NCBI RefSeq assembly: GCF_030852425.1 | Contig: NZ_NSDM01000017.1 | Span: 1,899 to 65,898, forward strand | Direction: 5' to 3' | Length of the DNA: 64,000 nt | From: Saccharothrix longispora | Lineage (GTDB): Bacteria > Actinomycetota > Actinomycetes > Mycobacteriales > Pseudonocardiaceae | Shown here: positions 9,456 to 17,632 of the stretch, one piece after another | Position numbering within the stretch: the first letter of the stretch is position 1 | Layout of the letters: each line of letters opens with the position of its first letter | Made by a program: the position numbers and the translations under genes | Notes under the pieces: generated by a model | The model's input: the letters and a program-made list of their open reading frames with translations, nothing else | What the model was told of the DNA's origin: nothing | Database searches by the model: none

Positions 9456-10504
9456 GCGACGCGGGTGCGTGCGCCGACCGCCTGTGGGACGCCGTGGTCG
9501 TCGGTGACGAGCACGGCGCGGCCGACGTCGTGGTCAAGGCCGTCGAGAGCGGGCTGGACGCCGAGACCGTGCTGCTGGACGTGATCGGCGCGGTCCAGCG
9601 GCGGGTCGGCGTGGAGTGGGCGGCCAACCGCCTCACCGTCGCCCAGGAGCACGCGGCGACCGTGATCAACGACCGCGTCATCGGCGTGCTCGCCACCGTG
9701 GCCGAGCGGCCCGTGCCGCACCGGGAGCGGATCACCGTGGCGTGCGTCGACGGCGAGTGGCACGCGCTGCCCGCCCGGCTGCTCGCCGAGGTGCTGAAGC
9801 TGCGCGGTTTCCGGGTCGACTTCCTGGGCGCGCAGGTCCCCGCGCCGCACCTGATCACGCACCTGCACAGCACCGGCCCGGACGCGGTCGCGCTGTCCAG
9901 CTCGATCCCCACCCGGCTGCCGACCGCCCACGCCACGATCACCGCCTGCCAGGCGGCGGGGGTTCCGGTGCTGGCGGGCGGCAGCGCGTTCGGCCCGGAC
10001 GGCCGCTTCGCCCGCCTGCTCGGCGCGGACCTGTGGGCCCCCGACGCCCGGTCCGCCGCCGAACTCCTGGCGTCCGGCCCGCTGCCGCGCCCGCGCAACG
10101 GCCACCAGCCGATCGACGACCTGCCGCACCTGGGCGACCAGGAGTACACGATGGTCTCGCGCACCGGCACGCAGCTGGTGAAGGCCGTCTACACCGGGCT
10201 GGAGGAGCTGTTCCCGGTCATGCGCACCTACACCGACCTCCAGCGGCAGTACACGGCCGAAGACCTCGCGCACATCGTCGAGTTCTTCGCGACCTCCCTC
10301 TACACCGGCGACGACAGCCTGTTCCTGGGCTTCCTGTCCTGGACGGCCGAGATCCTCGGTGCCCGCGGCGTGCCGCCGCACTTCCTGCCCCCCGCGCTGC
10401 GGCTGCTGGCCGCCGAACTGCGCGACTTCCCCCGTGCCACCAGGCTGCTCGACCGGGCCCGCGTCGAGCTGACCACCACCCTCGACGATGGACCTGCCGC
10501 ATGA
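9452..10504 (+). CDS. CarH-like cobalamin-binding (B12 photoreceptor) protein
   Basis: A 350-residue protein with no DNA-binding domain. Residues 1-90 form the helical cap of the methionine-synthase/CarH type with Trp56, then nine residues, then Glu66-His67: the Wx9EH signature associated with light-sensing adenosylcobalamin proteins. Residues 92-215 are the Rossmann-like B12-binding domain with GEWH (Glu102, His104, the ExH lower-ligand motif), then LRGFRVDFLGAQVP and a glycine-rich GGSAFG loop. Residues 225-350 are an all-helical domain I cannot name (contains YTGDDSLFLGFLSW). Start and stop overlap the flanking SpoIIE and STAS genes by four bases each. I infer a light- or cobalamin-controlled input to the partner switch. 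A plain B12 sensor is the alternative. Confidence 0.88.
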   Translation: MSDAGACADRLWDAVVVGDEHGAADVVVKAVESGLDAETVLLDVIGAVQRRVGVEWAANRLTVAQEHAATVINDRVIGVLATVAERPVPHRERITVACVDGEWHALPARLLAEVLKLRGFRVDFLGAQVPAPHLITHLHSTGPDAVALSSSIPTRLPTAHATITACQAAGVPVLAGGSAFGPDGRFARLLGADLWAPDARSAAELLASGPLPRPRNGHQPIDDLPHLGDQEYTMVSRTGTQLVKAVYTGLEELFPVMRTYTDLQRQYTAEDLAHIVEFFATSLYTGDDSLFLGFLSWTAEILGARGVPPHFLPPALRLLAAELRDFPRATRLLDRARVELTTTLDDGPAA

Positions 10505-10860
10505 GCTCACCCAGACCGCTGACGTCCACCCCGGCCACCGTCGACCCGCACACCGTGCGCGTCGTGCTGTCCGGTGACCTGTCCTACGACAACGGGGACG
10601 ACCTCGTGCGCGTCGTGGACACCGCCTTCGCCGGCGGCGAGGTGCGCCACCTGCACCTGGACTGCGCGGACGTCGGTTTCTGCGACTCCTACGGCCTGGC
10701 CACCCTGCTCTCCGTCCAACGCCGCGCGACGGCCGCCGGCGTGGCGCTGTCCCTGGACAACCGGCCGGTCATGCTGGAGCGGCTGCTGCGCCGGACGAAC
10801 ACCCTCCACCACCTGACGGGTGGCGCGCGGCCGGAGCGCAAGGAGCGGTCGGACAACTGA
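10501..10860 (+). CDS. STAS domain anti-sigma factor antagonist
   Basis: A single-domain STAS protein of 119 residues, the SpoIIAA/RsbV type. The phosphorylation loop reads GFCDSYGLATLL with the regulatory Ser at residue 63, so it should cycle between a kinase (anti-sigma factor) and a phosphatase. It is the third gene of the SpoIIE-B12 operon (ATGA overlap), which makes the 542-residue phosphatase its likely activator. The cognate anti-sigma kinase is not an adjacent single-domain gene; the HATPase domain of the 627-residue protein encoded at 5812 is a candidate. The C-terminus is a short charged tail. Confidence 0.93.
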   Translation: MSSPRPLTSTPATVDPHTVRVVLSGDLSYDNGDDLVRVVDTAFAGGEVRHLHLDCADVGFCDSYGLATLLSVQRRATAAGVALSLDNRPVMLERLLRRTNTLHHLTGGARPERKERSDN

Positions 10861-10866
10861 GTCCTC

Positions 10867-10885
10867 CCCCGGATCGCTTCCGGGG
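10867..10885. terminator. short hairpin between convergent genes
   Basis: CCCCGGA (10867-10873) pairs with TCCGGGG (10879-10885) across a five-base loop, just after the STAS stop and before the convergent kinase end. It is a plausible bidirectional terminator. Confidence 0.5.
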
Positions 10886-10918
10886 AACCGCGTCCGGGGA
10901 GCTGCCGCCGGAATCGTG

Positions 10919-12694
10919 TCAGGAGCGGCTCAGGATCATGCCGTTCCACCAGAAGTCGAGCTTCTCCAGGCTGTCCGCGGTGGCACCCGGCCCGGTGGCG
11001 AGCGTGCCCGTCACCGAGGTCTTGGCGTCCACCCACCACAGGTGACCCGCGCCGCCGTCGAAGTAGCAGGTGACGAACTCGCCGTCGAGCGGACCCGCCT
11101 GGCTGCGGTAGTAGGTGGAGTAGTGGATCGCGTCGACCGTCGGCCGGCAGCCGCCGCGCGCGTCGTTGCGCGGGATGCCCCGGCTGGTGACGACGGCCTG
11201 GAAGTGCGCGTCCTGCGCGGCGCGTGAGGCGAACAGGAGGAACTCGGCGCGGACGGGCGGGTCGAAGTACGGGCTGACCTCGTTGGCCTCGGTGCAGACG
11301 ACCCTGGCGGTGACGCCCTCGCCTTCCGCTTGGGCGGGGGCGCACGAGTCGTTGCCCCGGTAGACGCCGGGGAGGGCGGCCAGCAACGCCTGGTCCTGGG
11401 GGCTCGGGGTCGGCTCGGCCGTCGTGGTGGCGGTCGTGGTGGTGCCGGTGCGGGTGGTGCCGCTCTTGGTGGCCTTGGTCCTGGTCGTGGTGCCGGTGGG
11501 CGCGGTGGTGCTCGCGGCGGCGGCTTCGCCGCTCAGCCTGGTCGTGGTGTCGATGACCAGGTACGCGACCACGGCGAGCACGACGGCGGCGGCGACCGCC
11601 GCGGCGGCGACGGCGGCGTACCGCCGGTCCTGTCCCGGCGGCACGGCGCCGTGCGGGCCGGTGACGGGGTGGGCCAGGACCCGGTTCGGGCCGGTGGCGG
11701 GGCGGGGCGGCGTGCCGGGGGCAGGGGTGTGCGGGGCCGCCGGGGTCGGGCTCGCCGGCTGCGGGCTCGCCGGCTGCGGGGCGGCCTGCGGCGGAGCGGT
11801 GGACCGGTGTTCCCGACGCGCGGGAGCGGCCGGTTCCGGGTCTGCTCCGAGGTCCGGTCCGGGTGCGGTTCCCGGACCGGTGAGCGCGGCGCGCGCGGCC
11901 TGGGCGAGTGCGCCCGCCGTCTCGTGGCGGGCGCCCGGGTCCTTGGCCATGCCCCGGGCGATCACGTGGTCCAGCGCCGCCGGGAGCAGGGCGTTGTGGT
12001 CCGACGCGCGGGGCGGGGGTTCCTGCATGTGCGCCCAGATCTGGGCGGCGGTGCCGTCGGCGGTGAACGGCCGCCGTCCGGTCAGGCAGGCGAAGAGGAG
12101 GCAGGCCAGCGCGTACACGTCGGCCCGCGCGTCCACCGCGCCACCGCCGTCGAACCGCTCCGGCGCCATGTAGTCCAGGGTGCCGACCACCTCGCCCGAG
12201 GCGGTGATGTGCGTCGCGGTCGGTGACGCGCTGCGGGCGATGCCGAAGTCCACCAGGTAGACGAAGTCGCCCGGCGCCACCAGCACGTTCGACGGCTTCA
12301 CGTCCCGGTGCACGAGCCCGTCGGCGTGGGCGGCGTCCAGCGCGCTCGCCACCTGCTCCACGATCCGCACCGCCCGGTCGGCCTCCAGCGGACCGGCCGC
12401 GATCAACTCGGTCAGGTCGGAGCCCTCGACCAGCCGCATGTCCAGGTAGAGCCGGCCGTCGATCTCGCCGTAGGCGTGGATGGGGATGACGTGCGGCTCG
12501 CGCAACCGGGCCACGATCTGCGCCTCGCGCCGGAACCGCGCCCGGAACGCCTCGTCGTCGTGGTAGGCCGGGGACAGCCGCTTCAGGGCCACGACCCGGT
12601 CGTGCGCGGTGTCGTGCGCCCGGTGCACCTCCCCCATGCCGCCACGTCCCAGCAGCGGTCCGATCCGGTAGGGCCCGAACGTCTCTTCAGCCAT
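10919..12694 (-). CDS. transmembrane Ser/Thr protein kinase with extracellular Cys-containing domain
   Basis: A 591-residue receptor kinase. Residues 8-270 are the catalytic domain: GRGGMGEV P-loop, VALKRL with Lys38, HRDVKPSN with Asp131, DFGIAR, and MAPERF closing the activation loop. A Pro/Ala-rich juxtamembrane region (repeated PQPASP-like units) leads to one membrane helix at about 365-390, then a Thr-rich linker and an outside domain of about 150 residues with paired Cys residues. The outer domain resembles those of mycobacterial PknH-type kinases only in layout; I do not recognise its ligand. ATG start. It is divergent from the GH43 gene, with 294 bases between. Confidence 0.93.
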   Translation of the reverse strand: MAEETFGPYRIGPLLGRGGMGEVHRAHDTAHDRVVALKRLSPAYHDDEAFRARFRREAQIVARLREPHVIPIHAYGEIDGRLYLDMRLVEGSDLTELIAAGPLEADRAVRIVEQVASALDAAHADGLVHRDVKPSNVLVAPGDFVYLVDFGIARSASPTATHITASGEVVGTLDYMAPERFDGGGAVDARADVYALACLLFACLTGRRPFTADGTAAQIWAHMQEPPPRASDHNALLPAALDHVIARGMAKDPGARHETAGALAQAARAALTGPGTAPGPDLGADPEPAAPARREHRSTAPPQAAPQPASPQPASPTPAAPHTPAPGTPPRPATGPNRVLAHPVTGPHGAVPPGQDRRYAAVAAAAVAAAVVLAVVAYLVIDTTTRLSGEAAAASTTAPTGTTTRTKATKSGTTRTGTTTTATTTAEPTPSPQDQALLAALPGVYRGNDSCAPAQAEGEGVTARVVCTEANEVSPYFDPPVRAEFLLFASRAAQDAHFQAVVTSRGIPRNDARGGCRPTVDAIHYSTYYRSQAGPLDGEFVTCYFDGGAGHLWWVDAKTSVTGTLATGPGATADSLEKLDFWWNGMILSRS

Positions 12695-12937
12695 GTTCTC
12701 CGCGTCCCACGTGCGCCGTCGCAGCGATCGACGCGCCCGCCCCGCGCGCGGTTCCCACCACGCCCGGCGGTGACAACCCGGTGACGCTCCGCTCGCGCCG
12801 CCGCGACGGGACCTGCGAGCCGGCGAACGCGGAACCTCCCACCGCGATCACACCGCCGGGTGATCCGATGCCGACCACCTGCTCCCGAACCGGTGAACCC
12901 GGACGCCCGGCCGGTGTCGTCGACGACGGCGGGGCCG

Positions 12938-12972
12938 CGGTGCCGGTAGGAAGGGGCGGTTGTCCGGCACCG
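12938..12972. repeat. inverted repeat in GH43 leader
   Basis: CGGTGCCGG (12938-12946) and CCGGCACCG (12964-12972) are perfect nine-base arms with a 17-base spacer, ending 16 bases before the GH43 start. It could be an operator or a leader hairpin that affects access to the ribosome site. Confidence 0.4.
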
Positions 12973-12988
12973 AGGTCGTGGGGGAACC

Positions 12989-14287
12989 GTGGGGGCGTTG
13001 CGGGCCACCGCGCTGGCGGTCGTGTTCGCGCTGAGCGCGGCCGGCGTCGCCGGGGCGACGGGTGTGGAGGCGGTCGGGCCCCGCCTGGTCATCGGCGAGG
13101 ACTTCCCCGACCCCGAGGTGATCCAGGTCGACGGCACCTACTACGCCTACTCGACGAGTTCCGGGCGCGGGCGGGTGCCCTACGCGACTTCGTCGAGCCC
13201 CCTGGGGCCTTGGACCATCCGGGGTGACGTGCTGCCCCGCGCACCCGCGTGGGCCGGTGACGGCGCGTTCTGGGCCCCTGACGTGTCCCGGCGCTCGGAC
13301 GGGCGTTTCCTCCTGTACTTCACCGGCCCCAGTGCCGCCGTCGGGCGGATGTGCCTGGGTGCGGCCCTGGCGGACGGGCCCGGTGGCCCGTTCACGGCCA
13401 CGTCGGAACAGCCGCTGGTGTGCGACGCGACCGAGGGCGGGGCGATCGACCCCGCCAGTTTCGTGGACGCCGACGGGACGCGGTACCTGCTCTACAAGAA
13501 CGACGGGAACGCCATCGGGCGGCGGGCTTCGATCTGGTTGCAGCGGACGGAAGCCGACGGGGTCTCGTTCGTCGGCGGGCGGGTCGGACTGCTGCACGAC
13601 CTCGGGGCCGAGGAGCAGGGCGTCGTGGAAGCCCCGGTCCTGGTCAGACGGCCTTCCCGGTACGTGTTGTTCTTCTCGTCCGGGGCCTACGACGGTCCCG
13701 ACTACCGGACCGGGTACGCCGTCTCGCGCTCGTTGACCGGGACGTACGCGCGGGCCGAGCGGCCGTTGATGAGCACGGCCGGGTTCGACGGGGCGGTGGT
13801 CGGGCCCGGCGGGCAGGACGTCGGGGACGGGCACGTCTTCTTCCACGGGCACCTCGCGGGGCTCGGGCGGGGCACGTACGTCGCGGAACTGGGCTGGGCC
13901 GACGACCGGCCCGTGGTGCGCGGCAGCCGGGTCCGGTACGAGGCGGAACGCGGAGTGGTCCACCGGGCCGTGGTGCGCACGGGTGTCGAGGGGGCGTCGG
14001 GGGGCGCGGTGGTGAGCGGGTTCGCGGAGGTCGGCAGCCGGCTGGAGGTGCGGGTGTTCGCACCGGTCGACGGGACGTACACGGTCTCCATCGGCTATTC
14101 CGCGCGGGCCGGCGACGCGCGGCACGCGCTGGCGGTGGACGACGGGGCGGCCGCGGTCGTGGAGTACCCCGGCTCGGGCACGTGGGCGCGCGTGGCGGTG
14201 GACGTCGCGTTGACCGCCGGGTTCAACGACGTGCGGTTGCGCTACCTCGACGGGGCGGTCGAGGTGGACTACCTGGAGGTGGCCTGA
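12989..14287 (+). CDS. secreted GH43-like glycoside hydrolase with C-terminal carbohydrate-binding-like domain
   Basis: A 432-residue exported enzyme. Residues 1-23 form a signal peptide ending near AGA. Residues 30-305 are a five-bladed propeller of the GH43 type, with the general base Asp41 in EDFPDPEV, the pKa-modulating Asp in AIDPASFVD near residue 150, and the acid Glu in GVVEAPVLV near 212. Residues about 310-432 form a beta-sandwich beginning YEAERG and ending VRLRYLDGAVEVDYLEV, typical of CBM6/CBM35 modules. GH43 members are mainly beta-xylosidases and arabinofuranosidases; the exact linkage is not readable. The GTG start has GGGGGA before it. It fits with the xylan genes further right. 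Confidence 0.88.
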   Translation: MGALRATALAVVFALSAAGVAGATGVEAVGPRLVIGEDFPDPEVIQVDGTYYAYSTSSGRGRVPYATSSSPLGPWTIRGDVLPRAPAWAGDGAFWAPDVSRRSDGRFLLYFTGPSAAVGRMCLGAALADGPGGPFTATSEQPLVCDATEGGAIDPASFVDADGTRYLLYKNDGNAIGRRASIWLQRTEADGVSFVGGRVGLLHDLGAEEQGVVEAPVLVRRPSRYVLFFSSGAYDGPDYRTGYAVSRSLTGTYARAERPLMSTAGFDGAVVGPGGQDVGDGHVFFHGHLAGLGRGTYVAELGWADDRPVVRGSRVRYEAERGVVHRAVVRTGVEGASGGAVVSGFAEVGSRLEVRVFAPVDGTYTVSIGYSARAGDARHALAVDDGAAAVVEYPGSGTWARVAVDVALTAGFNDVRLRYLDGAVEVDYLEVA

Positions 14288-14313
14288 CCCGCGCCGGCGC
14301 TCGGCGGCGCGCC

Positions 14314-14655
14314 CTACCGGTGGATCGCGAACCCCGTGATGTCGAGCAGGCGGGCGGCCGACCGGGACGGGTTGACCACCTGGACGGTGTGCCCCGTGGG
14401 CGTCAGCGCCTGGATCAGCTCGGCCAGGAAGCGGAGCCCGGCCGCACCGAAGAAGACGACCCCGGCCAGGTCCACCACGACGTCGGTCGGCCGCCTGGCG
14501 GCCAGTGCCCGGCGGGCCAGGTCGAACTGGTCGTCGCACGCCATGTCGATCTCGCCGCTCAGTTCGACGCGCGCCGGGTCTTCGCCGAACGAGCAGCGGA
14601 CCTGGCCCACCACCGGCGGGTCCACACCGAGGATCACTACGGGCCGCCTTCGCAT
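14314..14655 (-). CDS. STAS domain protein lacking the phosphorylatable serine
   Basis: A single STAS domain of 113 residues. The core VELSGEIDM and VVVDLAGVVFFGAAGLRFLAEL are clear, but the position that is Ser in SpoIIAA/RsbV (DSxGL) is Ala71 here (GAAGL). It therefore may act constitutively as an antagonist, or bind partners without phosphorylation control. ATG 14655 has a weak ribosome site; the GTG six codons later follows GAAGG and is an alternative start. It sits next to a MarR gene and a SpoIIE-like gene, and a perfect inverted repeat lies just upstream. Confidence 0.85.
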   Translation of the reverse strand: MRRRPVVILGVDPPVVGQVRCSFGEDPARVELSGEIDMACDDQFDLARRALAARRPTDVVVDLAGVVFFGAAGLRFLAELIQALTPTGHTVQVVNPSRSAARLLDITGFAIHR

Positions 14656-14676
14656 CGTCCGAGCCTGGACTTTTGC

Positions 14677-14690
14677 ACTATGACAATAGT
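14677..14690. promoter_or_regulatory. candidate MarR-type operator
   Basis: ACTAT-GACA-ATAGT is a perfect 5+4+5 inverted repeat in a locally AT-rich stretch 22 bases before the STAS gene start and beyond the end of the MarR gene. Its position suggests control of the STAS gene, possibly by the MarR protein encoded next to it. Confidence 0.45.
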
Positions 14691-14748
14691 TCGGCTCTAG
14701 TATGCGCTCGTGACGGTGCGATCGGCAAACACGGAGGCGGGCAGGGTG

Positions 14749-15222
14749 TCAGGCCGGGCGTTCCCGCGAGTCGTCGGCGTCCGACCCGGCGGCCCGGGCG
14801 AAGCCCGTCAGACCCACCAGCAGGTGCATCCGGTCCGCGGGGCTCATGGCCGCGAGGATGCGGGTGATCTCCTGACGCCGCAGGCGGCCGACCTCGGCCA
14901 TCAGGGCGCGACCGCTGCGGGTCAACGTCAACTCCACCTCGCGCCTGCTGTGGCTGCTCTCACTGCGCGCGACGAAACCCGCGGCCTGGAGCCGGTCGCA
15001 CAGCCTGCTCGCCGACGACGGGATCGCGCCCATCGCCTCGGCGAGGCCGTTCAGGTTGACCTTGCCGTGCCGCGCGATCACGGTGAGCGCCTGGAACTGC
15101 GACGCCGACACCCTCGTCTCCAGCACGTGCTGCGAGGCCGCCCACAGCGCGGCGAGCACGTCCGCCGCCCGCTCGACAGCCGCCGCCGGGTCGTCCGGGT
15201 GCTGCTGGTCGTCGGTCGCCAT
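14749..15222 (-). CDS. MarR family transcriptional regulator
   Basis: A 157-residue winged-helix regulator. The core is SQFQALTVIARHGKVNLNGLAEAMGAIPSSASRLCDRLQAAGFVARSE, with the recognition helix at SSASRLCDRL and the wing at HSRREVELTLT. Length and order are normal for MarR. It has no Cys sensor in the dimer region. It is divergent from the SpoIIE-like gene at 15294 (71 bases between) and upstream of the STAS gene on the same strand, so it may control both. Confidence 0.92.
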   Translation of the reverse strand: MATDDQQHPDDPAAAVERAADVLAALWAASQHVLETRVSASQFQALTVIARHGKVNLNGLAEAMGAIPSSASRLCDRLQAAGFVARSESSHSRREVELTLTRSGRALMAEVGRLRRQEITRILAAMSPADRMHLLVGLTGFARAAGSDADDSRERPA

Positions 15223-15293
15223 GCCACCTACTGTGTCATCCCGACCCCTCGCCGGAACAACCCCACGAGCCGGATTCCGGCAAGGAGGCTCCC

Positions 15294-16475
15294 GTGACCT
15301 CGACGGACGACGTCGTCATCGGCATCGAGCAGGCCCTGAGAACGAGCCCGCCGCACGCCCTGCTCGACACGCTGCACGCGCGGCTGCGCAGCGACTTCGG
15401 CGCGACCGGCACGGAGCTGCTGCTCGCCGACTACAAGCTCAGCGTGCTGCAACCGGTCACCCGGCTGCCCGAGACGGCGGCGCCGCTGGCGATCCGGACC
15501 ACGACCGCGGGGAGGGCGTTCACCTCGCAGCGCGTGCTGCTCGAACCCGACCGGGACCGGGACGGGGTGGTGGCCCACCTGCCGGTGGCGGTGCGCGGCG
15601 ACCGGCTCGGCGTGCTCGTCACCAGGCTGCCCGAGGCGCCCGACGCCGACGTGCTGCCCGCGCTGGCCGAACTGGCCACGGCGCTCGGGCACGAGCTGGT
15701 CGTCGCCGAGCGCGACACCGACCTGTACCTGCGGGCCCGAAGACGGGAGCGGCTCAGCCTGGCCGCGGAGATGCAGTGGCAGCTGCTGCCCGGGCGCGGC
15801 TGCGCGCGGGCCGAGTACTCCCTGGGCGGGCAGCTCGAACCCGCCTACACGATCAACGGCGACAACTTCGACTGGAGCGCCACCTCCGACCGGCTCACCG
15901 TCACCGTGTCCAACGGCATGGGCGAGGGCATCCAGGCGGCGCTGCTGACCAACCTGGCGATCAGCGCCCTGCGCAACGCCCGCCGCGCCGGGCTCGACCT
16001 CCAGGGGCAGGCCGCACTGGCCGACCAGGCGATCTACGCCCAGCACGGCGGCTCGTGCCACGTGTCCACCCTGCTGCTGGAGTTCGAGCTGTCCACCGGC
16101 AACGTGTCCGTGATCGACGCCGGGTCGCCGCGCATGCTCCGGATGCGCGGCGGCGAGGTCACCCTGGTCCCGTTCGAGCGCCAGCTGCCGCTGGGCATGT
16201 TCGACGGCACCGACTACGAGGTGCAGCGGCTGCGCGTGGAGCCCGGCGACCGGCTGGTGGTCGTCAGCGACGGCGTGCACGCCGCGCGGTCGCCGCACGG
16301 CAGCGACTACGGCTCCACCAACCTCGACCGGATCATCCGCGGGTCCCACCACCTGCCCGCGCCCGAGGCGGCGCGGGCCATCATCGCCGAGCTGCTCGAC
16401 TACCACGAGGGGACCGACCTGCTCGACGACGCCGTGGTGGTGTGCCTCGACTGGACCGGGCCCCCGGCTCCCTGA
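15294..16475 (+). CDS. GAF-SpoIIE-like phosphatase with altered metal site
   Basis: A 393-residue protein. Residues 15-140 look like a GAF domain; about 165-390 follow the PP2C/SpoIIE fold. NGDNFDW keeps the first Asp, and VVVSDGVHAA and LLDDAVVV are present, but the segment that is normally GDVxGHG reads SNGMGEG, replacing the conserved Asp by Asn and the His by Glu. Activity may be weak, use another metal arrangement, or be absent. GTG 15294 follows AGGAGG. With the MarR gene divergent and the Ser-less STAS gene nearby, this forms a second signalling cluster in which both the phosphatase and the STAS protein deviate from consensus. Confidence 0.87.
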   Translation: MTSTDDVVIGIEQALRTSPPHALLDTLHARLRSDFGATGTELLLADYKLSVLQPVTRLPETAAPLAIRTTTAGRAFTSQRVLLEPDRDRDGVVAHLPVAVRGDRLGVLVTRLPEAPDADVLPALAELATALGHELVVAERDTDLYLRARRRERLSLAAEMQWQLLPGRGCARAEYSLGGQLEPAYTINGDNFDWSATSDRLTVTVSNGMGEGIQAALLTNLAISALRNARRAGLDLQGQAALADQAIYAQHGGSCHVSTLLLEFELSTGNVSVIDAGSPRMLRMRGGEVTLVPFERQLPLGMFDGTDYEVQRLRVEPGDRLVVVSDGVHAARSPHGSDYGSTNLDRIIRGSHHLPAPEAARAIIAELLDYHEGTDLLDDAVVVCLDWTGPPAP

Positions 16476-16643
16476 CGGGACGCGTGCCAGGGCCTCCGGC
16501 ACCGTGAGCGGGCGCGGCGCCGGCGTGCGGTCGTACGTCGCGTCCTGCCGCGCTCCCGCACCGGGTTCGGCGTGTCGCCGACCGCGACGTCCGGCGCGCC
16601 CACCCGGCCGGTCACCTCGACGCGCACCCCGGCGGGGTCGGGG

Positions 16644-17618
16644 TCAGCGGTCGCCGAACCGCTTCCCCAGCCACGCGAGCTGGCGGGCGGAGTGCAGGGC
16701 CTCGCCGTGCTCGTGCCCGTTGAACGGGTAGACCTCGATGCCCTTGTCCGCGCCGCCCAGGACGTTGTACGCGGCGAACGCGCCGGCCGGCGGGCAGACG
16801 TCGTCGCGCAGGCCGACGCCGAAGTGGGCCGCCGCGGTGGTGCGGCGGGCGAAGTGCGCGCCGTCGAAGTGCGCCAGCGAGTCCAGCACCCGCTCCGCGG
16901 CCTCCCGGTGCACGGACAGGAACCGGGTGATCTCGCCGTACGGGTGCGCGTCGGTGAGCGCGACGCTCCTGGGGATGTCGCACAGCAGGGGCGCGCTGAC
17001 CAGCAGCGCGACCGCCCTCGGGTTGAGCCCGGCGGCGGCCAGGGCGAGGCCGCCGCCCTGGCTGTTGCCGGCCACCGCGATCCGCGCGCCGTCCACGCCG
17101 GGCAGCGCGGCGACGGCGTCCACGGCACGCGCCGCGTCGGTGAGCAGCCGGCGCAGGTAGGCCGTGCGGGGATCGGTGACACCGCGGGTCAGGAAGCCGG
17201 GCGCGGCCGGTCCGGACCCCACCGGGTCGGGGGTGTCGCCGCCGTTGCCGTACTGGCCGCCCTGCCCCCTGGTGTCCACGAGCAGGTGCGCGTACCCGGC
17301 GCAGGGCCACACCAGCCGCTCGTGCGGCAACCCCCGACCGCGCCCGTAGCCCAGGTACTCCACGACGGCGGGCAGGTCGCGCCCGGCGGTGCCGGCGGGT
17401 CGGGTGAGCCAGGCGCGGATCGGGTGGCCGGCGAACCCGGTGAACGTGACGTCCCAGGTGTCGACGAGCGCGAGGTCCGTCGCGACGGGCACGACGTCCA
17501 CGAGCGGGTCGTGGGCGGCGGCCTCGGCGAGGGTCTCGGACCAGAACGCGTCGAAACCGGCGGGTTCCCGAACCTCGGGCGCGTACCGCTCCCAGTCGGG
17601 CAGGTCGAGCAGGGCCAT
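16644..17618 (-). CDS. CE7 family acetyl xylan esterase / cephalosporin-C deacetylase
   Basis: A cytoplasmic esterase of 324 residues with the three CE7 signatures in order: RGQGGQ near residue 117, GNSQGG with nucleophile Ser186, and the catalytic HE in FNGHEHG near residue 302. CE7 enzymes remove acetyl groups from short xylo-oligosaccharides after uptake. It starts 14 bases downstream of the LacI gene stop with GAGGA before the ATG, so the two form an operon divergent from the GH3-ABC-GH39 operon. The 168 bases between its end and the SpoIIE-like gene hold nothing I recognise. Confidence 0.92.
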   Translation of the reverse strand: MALLDLPDWERYAPEVREPAGFDAFWSETLAEAAAHDPLVDVVPVATDLALVDTWDVTFTGFAGHPIRAWLTRPAGTAGRDLPAVVEYLGYGRGRGLPHERLVWPCAGYAHLLVDTRGQGGQYGNGGDTPDPVGSGPAAPGFLTRGVTDPRTAYLRRLLTDAARAVDAVAALPGVDGARIAVAGNSQGGGLALAAAGLNPRAVALLVSAPLLCDIPRSVALTDAHPYGEITRFLSVHREAAERVLDSLAHFDGAHFARRTTAAAHFGVGLRDDVCPPAGAFAAYNVLGGADKGIEVYPFNGHEHGEALHSARQLAWLGKRFGDR

Positions 17619-17632
17619 CGTCGATCCTCGGG

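Noticed and set aside
16476-16643. Possible small gene between the SpoIIE-like and CE7 genes
   Set aside because: Open frames there have no ribosome site and no plausible protein features.
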